Shown here in pieces: positions 43,715 through 51,237 of a stretch of DNA of 64,000 nt. A program made the translations under genes and the position numbers. Positions within the stretch are counted from its first letter, which is position 1. Every line of letters starts with the position of its first letter. Under the pieces are notes generated by a model. It was not told where the DNA came from, did no database searches, and saw only the letters and a list, made by a program, of their open reading frames with translations. The DNA is from Chryseobacterium ureilyticum (GTDB taxonomy: Bacteria > Bacteroidota > Bacteroidia > Flavobacteriales > Weeksellaceae). The stretch covers positions 124,001 to 188,000 of the forward strand of contig NZ_FTOL01000007.1 in the NCBI RefSeq assembly GCF_900156735.1, in the 5' to 3' direction.

Positions 43715-45202
43715 TTATTTAGAATGATTCGTCATATTTGCATCGATATTAATGTTTAATTGTGAAGCTACTTTCATGCCAAGCTCAATGTTAGCGCGGA
43801 AAAAGTGACATAATTGTCTGTTAATAATCTCATCTTTTTTAGGTCCGCTGATTCCTTTCATACTTCCTATAATATTTTGGATCAGATTATTTCTATCCTC
43901 TGCATTCATCGCTTTTGAATAAAGAAGCCCTGGTTGAGTATAATGATCACTGTCATTATCATTTCTGTTATAGCTTGCAACATGGGCACTATCTAATTCA
44001 TACTCGTAGTTTTTATAAGAAACATCCGGATTGATGTCATCAAAACTATTTGGATAGTAATTTGGTTTGTCCTGATAGTGGCTTGAATCTGCCATATAAC
44101 CATCTCTCTGATAATTGTTAACAGCGAATGGGCATCTGTTTACTTCTAATTGGTGAGCATTTACTCCAACTCTGTAACGGTGAGCATCCGGGTAAGAGAA
44201 TAATCTTCCCTGAAGCATTTTGTCTGGTGAGAAGCTGATTCCGTTAATTAAGCTGCTTGGAGAGAACGTAGATTGTTCTACATGGGCAAAATAATTGACA
44301 GGAACTTCATTAAGCTCCATTTCTCCTACTTCAATCAATGGGAAATCATCATGGAACCATACTTTTGTTACATCAAAAGGATTCCATCTGAAATCTTTTG
44401 ACTGCTCTTCAGTCATTACCTGGATGTACATTGTCCATTTTGGGAAATCACCATTTTCTATAGCGTTGCAAAGATCTTCCTGAGCAAAGTCAGGATTTTC
44501 ACCAGCCATTTTTACAGCCTCTTCATCTGTGAAATTTTTTACTCCCTGTTTGGTCTTAAAGTGAAATTTCACCCATACTCTTTCATTTTTATCATTGATC
44601 ATGGAGAAAGTATGTGAACCGAAGCCATGCATATGTCTATAACCATAAGGAGTTCCTCTATCTGACATTAATATAAGAACCTGATGAAGTGATTCCGGGT
44701 TTAAACTCCAGAAATCCCACATCATGGTAGCACTCTTTAAATTGGTTTTCGGAAGTCTCTTTTGGGTATGAATAAAGTCTGGGAATTTTTTAGCATCTTT
44801 AATAAAGAATACCGGAGTGTTGTTTCCTACAAGGTCCCAGTTTCCGTCTTCTGTATAGAATTTTAAAGCAAAACCTCTTGGGTCTCTTGCTGTATCTGCA
44901 CTTCCTTTTTCTCCTCCTACTGTAGAGAAACGGGCAAACATTCTGCACGAGTTTCCTACTTTTGAGAATAGTTTGGCTTTGGTATATTGGCTAATGTCGT
45001 GGGTTACGGTGAAAGTTCCATAGGCACCGCTTCCTTTGGCGTGTACAATTCTTTCAGGAATTCTTTCCCTAACGAAGTGTGCAAGATTTTCCTGAAGAAT
45101 AAAGTCCTGCAGCAACACCGGACCTCTTGGTCCTACCGTCTGGGAATCCTGATGCTCAAAGTAGGGTGCGCCATTGCTTAACGTTAATTTTTTAGAATCC
45201 AT
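43715..45202 (-). CDS. katA: Catalase (haem, clade 3-like)
   Basis: A 495-residue monofunctional catalase that breaks hydrogen peroxide into water and oxygen. The active-site His region is in ERIVHAKGSGAYGTF, the distal Asn in VGNNTPVFFI and the haem-ligand Tyr in RLFSYPDAHRYRVG. Length fits the small-subunit catalases. It is divergent from an oxyR-like gene, and a shared 132-base intergenic region with a dyad is present between them, consistent with peroxide induction. The symbol katA is a likely but not certain choice. Confidence 0.95.
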   Translation of the reverse strand: MDSKKLTLSNGAPYFEHQDSQTVGPRGPVLLQDFILQENLAHFVRERIPERIVHAKGSGAYGTFTVTHDISQYTKAKLFSKVGNSCRMFARFSTVGGEKGSADTARDPRGFALKFYTEDGNWDLVGNNTPVFFIKDAKKFPDFIHTQKRLPKTNLKSATMMWDFWSLNPESLHQVLILMSDRGTPYGYRHMHGFGSHTFSMINDKNERVWVKFHFKTKQGVKNFTDEEAVKMAGENPDFAQEDLCNAIENGDFPKWTMYIQVMTEEQSKDFRWNPFDVTKVWFHDDFPLIEVGEMELNEVPVNYFAHVEQSTFSPSSLINGISFSPDKMLQGRLFSYPDAHRYRVGVNAHQLEVNRCPFAVNNYQRDGYMADSSHYQDKPNYYPNSFDDINPDVSYKNYEYELDSAHVASYNRNDNDSDHYTQPGLLYSKAMNAEDRNNLIQNIIGSMKGISGPKKDEIINRQLCHFFRANIELGMKVASQLNINIDANMTNHSK

Positions 45203-45264
45203 ATAATTGATGATTTGAATAATTGTTTTCTTTTTCTAAATCCAAGTGTAAAGGTAGTGAATAT

Positions 45265-45314
45265 CAAATTTACTTGAATTTTTAATTGCTAATAACAAAA
45301 ACGTTATATCTTTG
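45265..45314. promoter_or_regulatory. Divergent katA/oxyR promoters with a central dyad
   Basis: For oxyR: TTG at 45286-45288, 18 bases, TATCTTTG at 45307-45314. For the catalase on the minus strand: TAAATTTG at plus 45265-45272. The dyad ATAAC-N6-GTTAT at 45292-45307 sits in the oxyR spacer and at about the -33 region of the catalase promoter, a good place for OxyR binding. It is not the E. coli ATAG-type consensus, so the operator call is inference. Confidence 0.55.
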
Positions 45315-45334
45315 TAATAGATAATATTAATCAA

Positions 45335-46285
45335 ATGAATATTCAGCAACTGGAGTATCTTATCGCTGTTGATAAGTATAAACATTTTGGAAAAGCAGCT
45401 CAGGCGTGCTTCATTACCCAGCCTACCTTAAGTGCAATGATACAGAAATTTGAGGATGAATTGGATGTGAAGGTTTTTGACAGAACTACGCACCCGATCC
45501 GTACCACAGATGTAGGTCTTCAGATCATTGATCAGGCTAAGGTAATTATAGAATCTGTCAATGAGCTGAAAAACAAAGCTAACCTTTTGAATAATATTCT
45601 GGGAGGAACAATTAACCTTGGAATCATTCCTACTGTTTCGTCATTTATCCTTCCTACGGAGATCTTTAAATTCCTTGAAGAAAATCCAAAAATTCAGATG
45701 AATGTAAAGGAAATGACAACGGATAATATTATTAAGGCTTTAAAAGCAGGAGAGCTGGATGCAGGAATTATTTCTACTCCTTATGATACTGCTGACGAGT
45801 TTTATCAGGATTTTCTATTCAATGAAGAATTGATGATTTATAGCTCTAATACTGAAGCTAATAAAAAGAATTCTTATATTATTCCTGAAGAATTGAATGT
45901 TGAAAAAGTATGGTTGCTTGAAGAAGGAAACTGTCTTAGAAACCAATTCGAGAATATCTGTCATCTGAAGGAAAATACTTTGAAACCTAAAAATTTAGAT
46001 TTCTTAGCATCCAATATTCAGACTTTAGTACATATGGTAGATAAAGTAGGAGGAATCAGTATTCTTCCTGAGCTTGCGTTGAGCCAGCTTTCTGAAGAGC
46101 AGAAAAAGAATGTTTTCAGATTCAAGAAGCCTTTCCCTTACAGAGAGATTAGTATCATTTACTATAAGCCTACTTTTAAGCAAAAGATCATTGATGAATT
46201 GTCACATTCTATCAAAAACTCTTTAGAACTTAAATTAAATTATCACGAAAGTCCAAAGGAATTTGTAAGCATAAAGCCTCAGTAG
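45335..46285 (+). CDS. oxyR: LysR-family peroxide regulator OxyR
   Basis: A 316-residue LysR-type regulator. The N-terminal HTH is in LEYLIAVDKYKHFGKAAQACFITQPTLSAMI (key part QPTLSAMIQKFE). The effector domain keeps the two redox cysteines at Cys200 and Cys209 (GNCLRNQFENIC), with the same 9-residue spacing as E. coli Cys199/Cys208. So hydrogen peroxide sensing by a disulfide is expected. It is divergent from the catalase gene, the classic arrangement. It is followed by the metK leader region. Confidence 0.94.
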   Translation: MNIQQLEYLIAVDKYKHFGKAAQACFITQPTLSAMIQKFEDELDVKVFDRTTHPIRTTDVGLQIIDQAKVIIESVNELKNKANLLNNILGGTINLGIIPTVSSFILPTEIFKFLEENPKIQMNVKEMTTDNIIKALKAGELDAGIISTPYDTADEFYQDFLFNEELMIYSSNTEANKKNSYIIPEELNVEKVWLLEEGNCLRNQFENICHLKENTLKPKNLDFLASNIQTLVHMVDKVGGISILPELALSQLSEEQKKNVFRFKKPFPYREISIIYYKPTFKQKIIDELSHSIKNSLELKLNYHESPKEFVSIKPQ

Positions 46286-46349
46286 ACGGAATGCTTTAAA
46301 GTGATATAAGTCATTAATTTAAAGAAAAATATAATTAGTAAACAAAATT

Positions 46350-46381
46350 TTTGAGTATTACGAAAATAGTGCTTAAATTTG
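46350..46381 (+). promoter_or_regulatory. Promoter of metK
   Basis: TTTG at 46350-46353, 20 bases, then TAAATTTG at 46374-46381. Transcription should begin at about 46387, just before the SAM-II-like aptamer. Confidence 0.65.
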
Positions 46382-46387
46382 CTGACG

Positions 46388-46445
46388 TTTACGACGAGGA
46401 AAAATTTGACCTGATTGCAACCTCTATAAAAAAATGCTAAAACAG
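46388..46445 (+). ncRNA. SAM-II-like riboswitch upstream of metK
   Basis: The arrangement matches the SAM-II pseudoknot. GAGG (46396-46399) pairs with CCTC (46421-46424) as P1. The conserved block ATTTGACC..GATTGCAA lies in the loop, and an A-rich linker leads to GCTAAAA (46436-46442). CTG (46411-46413) can pair with CAG (46443-46445), and GC of TTGC with GC of GCTA, giving the second helix. The known env SAM-II RNA has the same layout with different P1 bases. ATTCTTT (46447-46453) can pair with AAAGAAT (46511-46517), 3 bases before the metK ATG, a possible masking switch. Binding of SAM would lower SAM synthetase synthesis. Confidence 0.75.
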
Positions 46446-46520
46446 TATTCTTTTTTCTGGGCAATTTTATTCTTATTTTTCGTCAATAATATTTTTTAAT
46501 TTAAAAAACCAAAGAATAAT

Positions 46521-47801
46521 ATGTCTTACTTATTTACATCTGAATCAGTTTCAGAAGGACATCCGGATAAAATTGCCGATCAAATTTCCGATGCATTAAT
46601 TGACCATTTCTTAGCATACGATAAAAGTTCAAAAGTAGCATGTGAAACTCTTGTAACTACCGGACAGGTGGTATTGGCTGGAGAAGTAAAATCTGATGCA
46701 TACCTTGACGTTCAGACTATTGCCAGAGAAGTAATCAACGGAATTGGTTATACAAAAGGAGAATATATGTTCAATGGAGATTCTTGTGGGGTAATCTCTG
46801 CAATTCATGAGCAGTCTCCGGATATCAACCAAGGAGTTGACAGAGCTGTAAATGATGAGTCTTTTGAAGCAAAAGCTAATGCACAGGGAGCTGGTGACCA
46901 GGGAATGATGTTTGGATATGCTACCAATGAAACGGCAAATTATATGCCTCTTGCTTTAGACTTAGCCCATACAATCCTTAAAGAACTTTCTGCGATCAGA
47001 AGAGAAAATAAAGAAATTGCTTACTTACGTCCTGATGCAAAAAGCCAGGTAACTATTGAATATTCTGATGATCACAAACCAATCAGAATTGATTCTATCG
47101 TGGTTTCTACTCAGCATGACGACTTCGGAACAGAAGAAGAAATGCTAAATAAGATTCGTGAAGATATCAAGAATATTCTTGTTCCTAGAGTTGTTGCTCA
47201 GCAGACTGAAGAAATCAAAGCATTGTTTAACGATCAGATCAAATATCACATCAACCCTACAGGTAAATTTGTAATCGGTGGTCCTCACGGAGATACTGGT
47301 CTTACAGGTAGAAAAATTATTGTAGATACTTACGGTGGTAAAGGTGCTCACGGTGGTGGTGCTTTCTCTGGAAAAGACCCTTCAAAAGTAGACAGAAGTG
47401 CTGCTTATGCAACAAGACACATTGCTAAAAACTTAGTAGCTGCTGGTGTTGCAGACGAAGTTTTAGTACAGGTTTCTTATGCAATCGGAGTGGCTGAACC
47501 TTGTGGTTTGTATATTAATACTTACGGAACTGCAAAAGTTGATCTTCACGATGGTGATATCGCGAAAAAAGTGTCTACAATCTTTGATTTAAGACCTTAT
47601 GCTATTGAGCAGAACCTAAAATTAAGAAACCCTATCTATCAGGAAACGGCTTCTTACGGTCACATGGGGAAAGAACACTATATAGCTGATAAAACATTCA
47701 ATAAAGGGCATAAAAATGAGCTTACGTTGGAAGGTCTTGAATTCTTTACTTGGGAAAAACTAGACAAAGTAGATGAAATTAAAGCCGCTTTCGGAATTTA
47801 A
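46521..47801 (+). CDS. metK: S-adenosylmethionine synthetase MetK
   Basis: A 426-residue enzyme that makes S-adenosylmethionine from methionine and ATP. Signatures are SESVSEGHPDKIADQISDAL at the N-terminus (key part GHPDKIADQ), GAGDQGMMFGYA and GGGAFSGKDPSKVDRSAAY (key part GGGAFSGKD). It is slightly longer than the E. coli protein (384), as in other Bacteroidota. It lies behind a SAM-II-like riboswitch and is followed by a strong terminator, so it forms a one-gene unit. Confidence 0.98.
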   Translation: MSYLFTSESVSEGHPDKIADQISDALIDHFLAYDKSSKVACETLVTTGQVVLAGEVKSDAYLDVQTIAREVINGIGYTKGEYMFNGDSCGVISAIHEQSPDINQGVDRAVNDESFEAKANAQGAGDQGMMFGYATNETANYMPLALDLAHTILKELSAIRRENKEIAYLRPDAKSQVTIEYSDDHKPIRIDSIVVSTQHDDFGTEEEMLNKIREDIKNILVPRVVAQQTEEIKALFNDQIKYHINPTGKFVIGGPHGDTGLTGRKIIVDTYGGKGAHGGGAFSGKDPSKVDRSAAYATRHIAKNLVAAGVADEVLVQVSYAIGVAEPCGLYINTYGTAKVDLHDGDIAKKVSTIFDLRPYAIEQNLKLRNPIYQETASYGHMGKEHYIADKTFNKGHKNELTLEGLEFFTWEKLDKVDEIKAAFGI

Positions 47802-47826
47802 TTTATTCTCCTGAACAAATATTATG

Positions 47827-47860
47827 AACTGCTTTACCTTCCGGTAAGGCAGTTTTTTTT
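47827..47860 (+). terminator. Intrinsic terminator of metK
   Basis: AACTGCTTTACC (47827-47838), loop TTCC, GGTAAGGCAGTT (47843-47854, one G-U pair) and a T-run. Confidence 0.9.
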
Positions 47861-47886
47861 AATTTTACACCTTAATAAATTGAAAG

Positions 47887-48378
47887 ATGATGAATTTTCG
47901 AACTGCAGTTGCTATTCTATCCCTGTTTTTACTTAGCACAATGGTAAAAGCACAGTATACCATGCATAAAATGATCAGTGTAGGATATACCTACCAGAAT
48001 CAGAGTTTTGGAGAAGTAGGTGGTAAATTGCTTTTTCTTAAAAATGATGATGTAATTTACAGATTAGGTGGTTCTGCTCTGATGGGTTCTACCGATTCAA
48101 AGTTTGCCATCATGCCGAAACTTCAGGCTGATGTTTTGCTTAACTTTCAAAAGGATGTGGATTTCTACCATTCTTATTATTTCCTGGTAGGAGCGGAAGG
48201 AACAAACAAATATGTTGCTCCTAAAATTGGAGTTACTTTATTTGGAATGCTTGATCTTACAGGAGGCTATGCTTTTCCTATCGGAGATACCCGTTTGAAT
48301 GGAAAAGAAATGAAAGGATTGAATATTAATTTTACATTAAATATCCCTACAGTGTTCATTCATGATATGTTTAAATGA
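47887..48378 (+). CDS. Small secreted beta-barrel-like protein, unknown function
   Basis: A 163-residue protein with signal peptide (MMNFRTAVAILSLFLLSTMVKAQ; the start could also be the second Met). The rest alternates hydrophobic and polar residues with aromatic-rich strands such as HKMISVGYTYQNQSFG and DVDFYHSYYFLVGAEG, resembling small outer-membrane beta-barrels. It ends in ...FIHDMFK, without a strong aromatic final residue. No named family is recognised. It lies after the metK terminator and 196 bases before the sigma factor gene. Confidence 0.75.
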   Translation: MMNFRTAVAILSLFLLSTMVKAQYTMHKMISVGYTYQNQSFGEVGGKLLFLKNDDVIYRLGGSALMGSTDSKFAIMPKLQADVLLNFQKDVDFYHSYYFLVGAEGTNKYVAPKIGVTLFGMLDLTGGYAFPIGDTRLNGKEMKGLNINFTLNIPTVFIHDMFK

Positions 48379-48464
48379 TTTTTATTAAATTTTTATGACG
48401 AAAATTTAATAATTGGTTAACAGTTATTAAAAAATTATTATATTTACGTCATAATATAATTGTA

Positions 48465-48546
48465 CCACCTATCGAATAGACTCTACTCTGAAGAACTGTT
48501 TTGTATATACAGCAAGAACTGGATAATTTATCTGGTCGATAGCTGG
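48465..48546 (+). other. Structured leader before the ECF sigma factor gene
   Basis: CCACCTATCGA (48465-48475) pairs with TCGATAGCTGG (48536-48546), 10 of 11 bases. The enclosed 60 bases contain AAGAACTG twice (48491-48498 and 48514-48521) around a TGTATATACA palindrome. The element lies 28 bases upstream of the sigma factor ATG. It may be a folded 5' leader or a regulator-binding array. No Rfam family is recognised. Confidence 0.4.
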
Positions 48547-48574
48547 GCTGCAAATATTTATATTGAGAAGAGTT

Positions 48575-49165
48575 ATGAAATCAAAATCGGATAGTTTACT
48601 AATTTCGCTTTACCAGAAAGGTGATGAAGGAGCGTTATCAACCCTTATTCATCGCCATCAGAGAGAACTGTTTACATTCATTTTTTACAAAATTAATGAT
48701 GAAGATTTAGCCAACGATATTTTTCAGGATACATTCATGAAGATCATTGTAATGCTGAAAGAAGGACGCTATAACGAAGAAGGAAAATTTATTCTTTGGG
48801 CAAAAAGAATTTCCCACAATTTAATCATCGACCATTTCAGACTGAAAGCCAAGAATATCAAAGTTTCAGAAACAACTTTTGAGACGGATGAATATTCTAT
48901 TTTCGATCTGATCAGAGAGCCTTCGGAAAATATTGAAGATCAATTGGTGACCAATCAAATTCAGGAAGACTTATTGAGAATGTTACAATTTCTTCCTCTA
49001 AATCAGCAGGAAGTGATTAAACTAAGATTCTTTGACGGACTTAGCTTTAAGGAAATTGCAGATCATACTGATATGAGTATTAATACAACATTAGGGAGGG
49101 TACGATATGCATTGATAAACCTGAGAAAAATCATGGATGAAAATAACATAATATTAACCAGATAG
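48575..49165 (+). CDS. ECF-type RNA polymerase sigma factor
   Basis: A 196-residue sigma-70 family protein of the ECF type, starting at ATG 48575; the TTG at 48563 is less likely. Region 2 shows DLANDIFQDTFMKIIV with the RISHNLIIDHFR extension, and region 4 shows LPLNQQEVIKLRFFDGLSFKEIA with SINTTLGRVRYAL for promoter recognition. No anti-sigma factor gene is adjacent, which is unusual for this class. A 44-codon gene follows by 48 bases. Targets are unknown. Confidence 0.92.
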   Translation: MKSKSDSLLISLYQKGDEGALSTLIHRHQRELFTFIFYKINDEDLANDIFQDTFMKIIVMLKEGRYNEEGKFILWAKRISHNLIIDHFRLKAKNIKVSETTFETDEYSIFDLIREPSENIEDQLVTNQIQEDLLRMLQFLPLNQQEVIKLRFFDGLSFKEIADHTDMSINTTLGRVRYALINLRKIMDENNIILTR

Positions 49166-49213
49166 ATAATATTTTGTAAAACTTCTCGTTTTTAAGGAAA
49201 ACATACTTCGCTT

Positions 49214-49348
49214 ATGAAAAAAAATGACTCCTTAAAAGTGAAAACTTTGAAACCTAAAAAGCAAACCATTGATTTTCTGCTCAATTTTTCTAAAAGCCTT
49301 GAAATTGTGAAAAGCAAGAGCAAGAATTATCCTATTACAAAAAATTAA
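49214..49348 (+). CDS. Small basic protein of 44 residues next to the sigma factor
   Basis: ATG 49214 to TAA 49348 encodes 44 residues, MKKNDSLKVKTLKPKKQTID then FLLNFSKSLEIVKSKSKNYP and ITKN. It has a basic start, an amphipathic middle helix (FLLNFSKSLEIVKSK) and no cysteines. It lies 48 bases after the sigma factor stop and ends before the next gene's promoter box, so it is probably co-transcribed with the sigma factor. I recall similar short ORFs in related Flavobacteriia genomes but cannot check this here. It might modulate the sigma factor; that is speculation. Confidence 0.6.
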   Translation: MKKNDSLKVKTLKPKKQTIDFLLNFSKSLEIVKSKSKNYPITKN

Positions 49349-49354
49349 AATTAT

Positions 49355-49362
49355 TAACTTTG
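49355..49362 (+). promoter_or_regulatory. Candidate -7 box of the HAD hydrolase gene
   Basis: TAACTTTG at 49355-49362 fits TAnnTTTG and rules out a start at 49360. Transcription would begin close to the ATG at 49369. Confidence 0.5.
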
Positions 49363-49368
49363 TGCTGT

Positions 49369-50064
49369 ATGAAAATGCAGCACGTTTATTTTGACCTGGA
49401 CAATACGCTCTGGGATCATCGCAGAAATGCCTATTTAACAATCAAAGACCTTTTCGAAAAACAGGAAATTACTTCGAAGTACAATATCGACTTTGAAGAG
49501 TTTCATACTGTTTACCATGATATCAACGAAGATTTATGGGAGAAGATCAGAGATGGATTAATAGGCAAAGAGTATTTGAGAGAACACCGTTTTTATGATT
49601 CCTTCATGCATTTTGGAGTGGATGATAAAGAGCTGGCACTTTATTTTGAAGAACACTTTCTTGATAATATTGTAAGCCATAACGAACTGGTGGAAGGAGC
49701 CGAAGATATCCTTGATTATCTTAAGGCTAAAAATTATACATTACACATTATTTCTAACGGTTTTCAGGAAGTAACAGAAAGGAAATGTACTTTATCAGGA
49801 ATTGCACCTTACTTTAAAACCATTACGAGTGCAGACGCAGTAGGCGTACGAAAACCTAATCCAAGGATTTTTGAGTATTCTCTTGGGCTTTCTGATGCTA
49901 AGAAAGAAGAAAGTATCATGATTGGTGACGACTGGATCGCTGATGCTGTGGGAGGAAGAGATTTTGGTATGGATTCTATTTTCTTTGATGTTTATAAAGA
50001 AGATAAGCAGGGAACAGGCTTAAAAGCAATTACTCATCTTCAGCAGATCAAAGAATATCTATAA
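49369..50064 (+). CDS. HAD hydrolase, YjjG-type noncanonical pyrimidine nucleotidase
   Basis: A 231-residue haloacid dehalogenase-fold phosphatase starting at ATG 49369 (ATG 49375 is also possible). The nucleophile motif is YFDLDNTLWD, the second motif is HIISNGF, the Lys is in GVRKPNPRIF and the last motif is IMIGDDWIADAVGG. The cap domain and length resemble YjjG, which removes phosphate from unusual pyrimidine nucleotides. The exact substrate is not fixed. It stands alone between a small gene and a large palindrome that may end its transcript. Confidence 0.9.
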   Translation: MKMQHVYFDLDNTLWDHRRNAYLTIKDLFEKQEITSKYNIDFEEFHTVYHDINEDLWEKIRDGLIGKEYLREHRFYDSFMHFGVDDKELALYFEEHFLDNIVSHNELVEGAEDILDYLKAKNYTLHIISNGFQEVTERKCTLSGIAPYFKTITSADAVGVRKPNPRIFEYSLGLSDAKKEESIMIGDDWIADAVGGRDFGMDSIFFDVYKEDKQGTGLKAITHLQQIKEYL

Positions 50065-50111
50065 TTTTTATTTTAAAGCTGAAATAAGGCTTTGAAAATT
50101 TTTTATCGAAC

Positions 50112-50227
50112 CATTAAGGCTTTTTAGGTTATTAAAAGGATTAAGACTCTCTATCATTGCAAGCTAAAGGCAAAGCAATCTCCTTAATTCTCTTAATAAC
50201 TTATCTTTTCCTTAATGGTTTTTTTAT
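50112..50227 (+). repeat. Long imperfect palindrome after the HAD gene
   Basis: AACCATTAAGG near 50112 pairs with CCTTAATGG near 50216, and the inner ATTAA-AGGATTAAG segment pairs with CTTAATTCTCTTAAT; the arms cover nearly 120 bases. The right arm is followed by TTTTTTT, so it can end the HAD transcript. It belongs to the ATTAAGG-type of dispersed intergenic repeat rather than to the AATCTGCG type seen elsewhere in the window. The rest of 50065-50341 holds only AT-rich sequence. Confidence 0.65.
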
Positions 50228-50341
50228 TGATTATTTACTTCATTTTACCCTTTTGATTTTTTACGTTTTAAGTCATTCCCAATTCTTTCCCAAATTGATT
50301 TGGAACTTTGCTGCATAATCATAACAGAAAAACTTAATCTT

Positions 50342-50791
50342 ATGAAAAATGTAAAGAAAATCACAAACGTATTTATTTTAATGTTCTTAATGATAAGCGG
50401 TTTGGTTTCTGCACAGGATAGAGCTATAAACCCAAATCAATTACCTAAAACAGCTAAAGTATTTCTTGCAGGTCATTTTAAAGGAATACCGGTATCATCA
50501 GCCATTGAAGATAGAGAGATCTATGGTGTTGACGAATATAAAGTATACTTGAATAACGGAATGAAAGCTGAATTCGACAGCGGTGGAAACTGGAAAGAAG
50601 TGGATGGAAAACATCAGAAAGTTCCATATGGTTTTATTCCGGCATCGATCAAAAATTATACTGGTAAAAACTTTCCAAATACACATATCGTCAAAATAGA
50701 AAGAAAGAGATGGTCTTATAAAGCTGAGCTTTCTAACGGATTGGAACTTGAATTCGACAGAAATGGAAATTTTAAAAGAATTGACGATTAA
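50342..50791 (+). CDS. Secreted PepSY-like domain protein
   Basis: A 149-residue protein starting at ATG 50342 (the frame open from 50300 lacks a signal-like start). A signal peptide (MKNVKKITNVFILMFLMISG, cut near SAQ) is followed by two related PepSY-like units, each with an aromatic start, a YKVYLNNGMKAEFDSGGNWKEVDG or YKAELSNGLELEFDRNGNFKRIDD core (key parts NGMKAEFDSGGNWKEV and NGLELEFDRNGNFKRI). Such proteins are periplasmic and often lie next to two-component systems, as here. The ligand is unknown. Confidence 0.88.
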   Translation: MKNVKKITNVFILMFLMISGLVSAQDRAINPNQLPKTAKVFLAGHFKGIPVSSAIEDREIYGVDEYKVYLNNGMKAEFDSGGNWKEVDGKHQKVPYGFIPASIKNYTGKNFPNTHIVKIERKRWSYKAELSNGLELEFDRNGNFKRIDD

Positions 50792-50826
50792 TAGCAAATA
50801 AAGAATAACAATAAAATTTTAGTATT

Positions 50827-51033
50827 ATGGTTAACTGGAGTTTAATAAACAGTAACGGAAGAAAATTATCTTCCAGTAAGATTAGAAAGAGTATTGTGTC
50901 TTTTATGACAAAGCATCACCCATGCAGTGTAGTAAATTCTATTGAAAAAAAATATAATACCTACAAAATTCACCTGATGAATGGTTTATGCCTGGTCTTT
51001 GATGCAGATGGACGTTATGTGAAAGCTAATTAA
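50827..51033 (+). CDS. Single-unit PepSY-like protein
   Basis: A 68-residue protein related to one unit of the preceding gene (YKIHLMNGLCLVFDADGRYV compares with NGLELEFDRNGNFKR). It has no signal peptide and one cysteine in HHPCSVVNS. It looks like a shortened paralogue, perhaps cytoplasmic, or a fragment after gene duplication. It lies 35 bases after the secreted PepSY-like gene and 204 bases before the response regulator. Confidence 0.75.
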   Translation: MVNWSLINSNGRKLSSSKIRKSIVSFMTKHHPCSVVNSIEKKYNTYKIHLMNGLCLVFDADGRYVKAN

Positions 51034-51237
51034 TTCATTATGAAAGAAAGTTGGAGAGAAGGGGATAGAAGTTATGTATGCATCATTGATTTTCTTTGCG
51101 TATTATATCAGTTAGTTCTTATTCTAACGTTGATTGCTTAAGGTATCTATCAATGGGTTTCGACTTCAGTCCCCAGACTTTCTCCTGATTATTCCTACAT
51201 AATTTTATATATTTGATAAAAGTTATCCAAGCAGCAT

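Noticed and set aside
46279..46464. Minus-strand frame of 61 codons in the oxyR-metK gap
   Set aside because: It is antisense to the metK leader, has poor codon quality and no family-like sequence; the region is explained by the promoter and SAM-II-like RNA.
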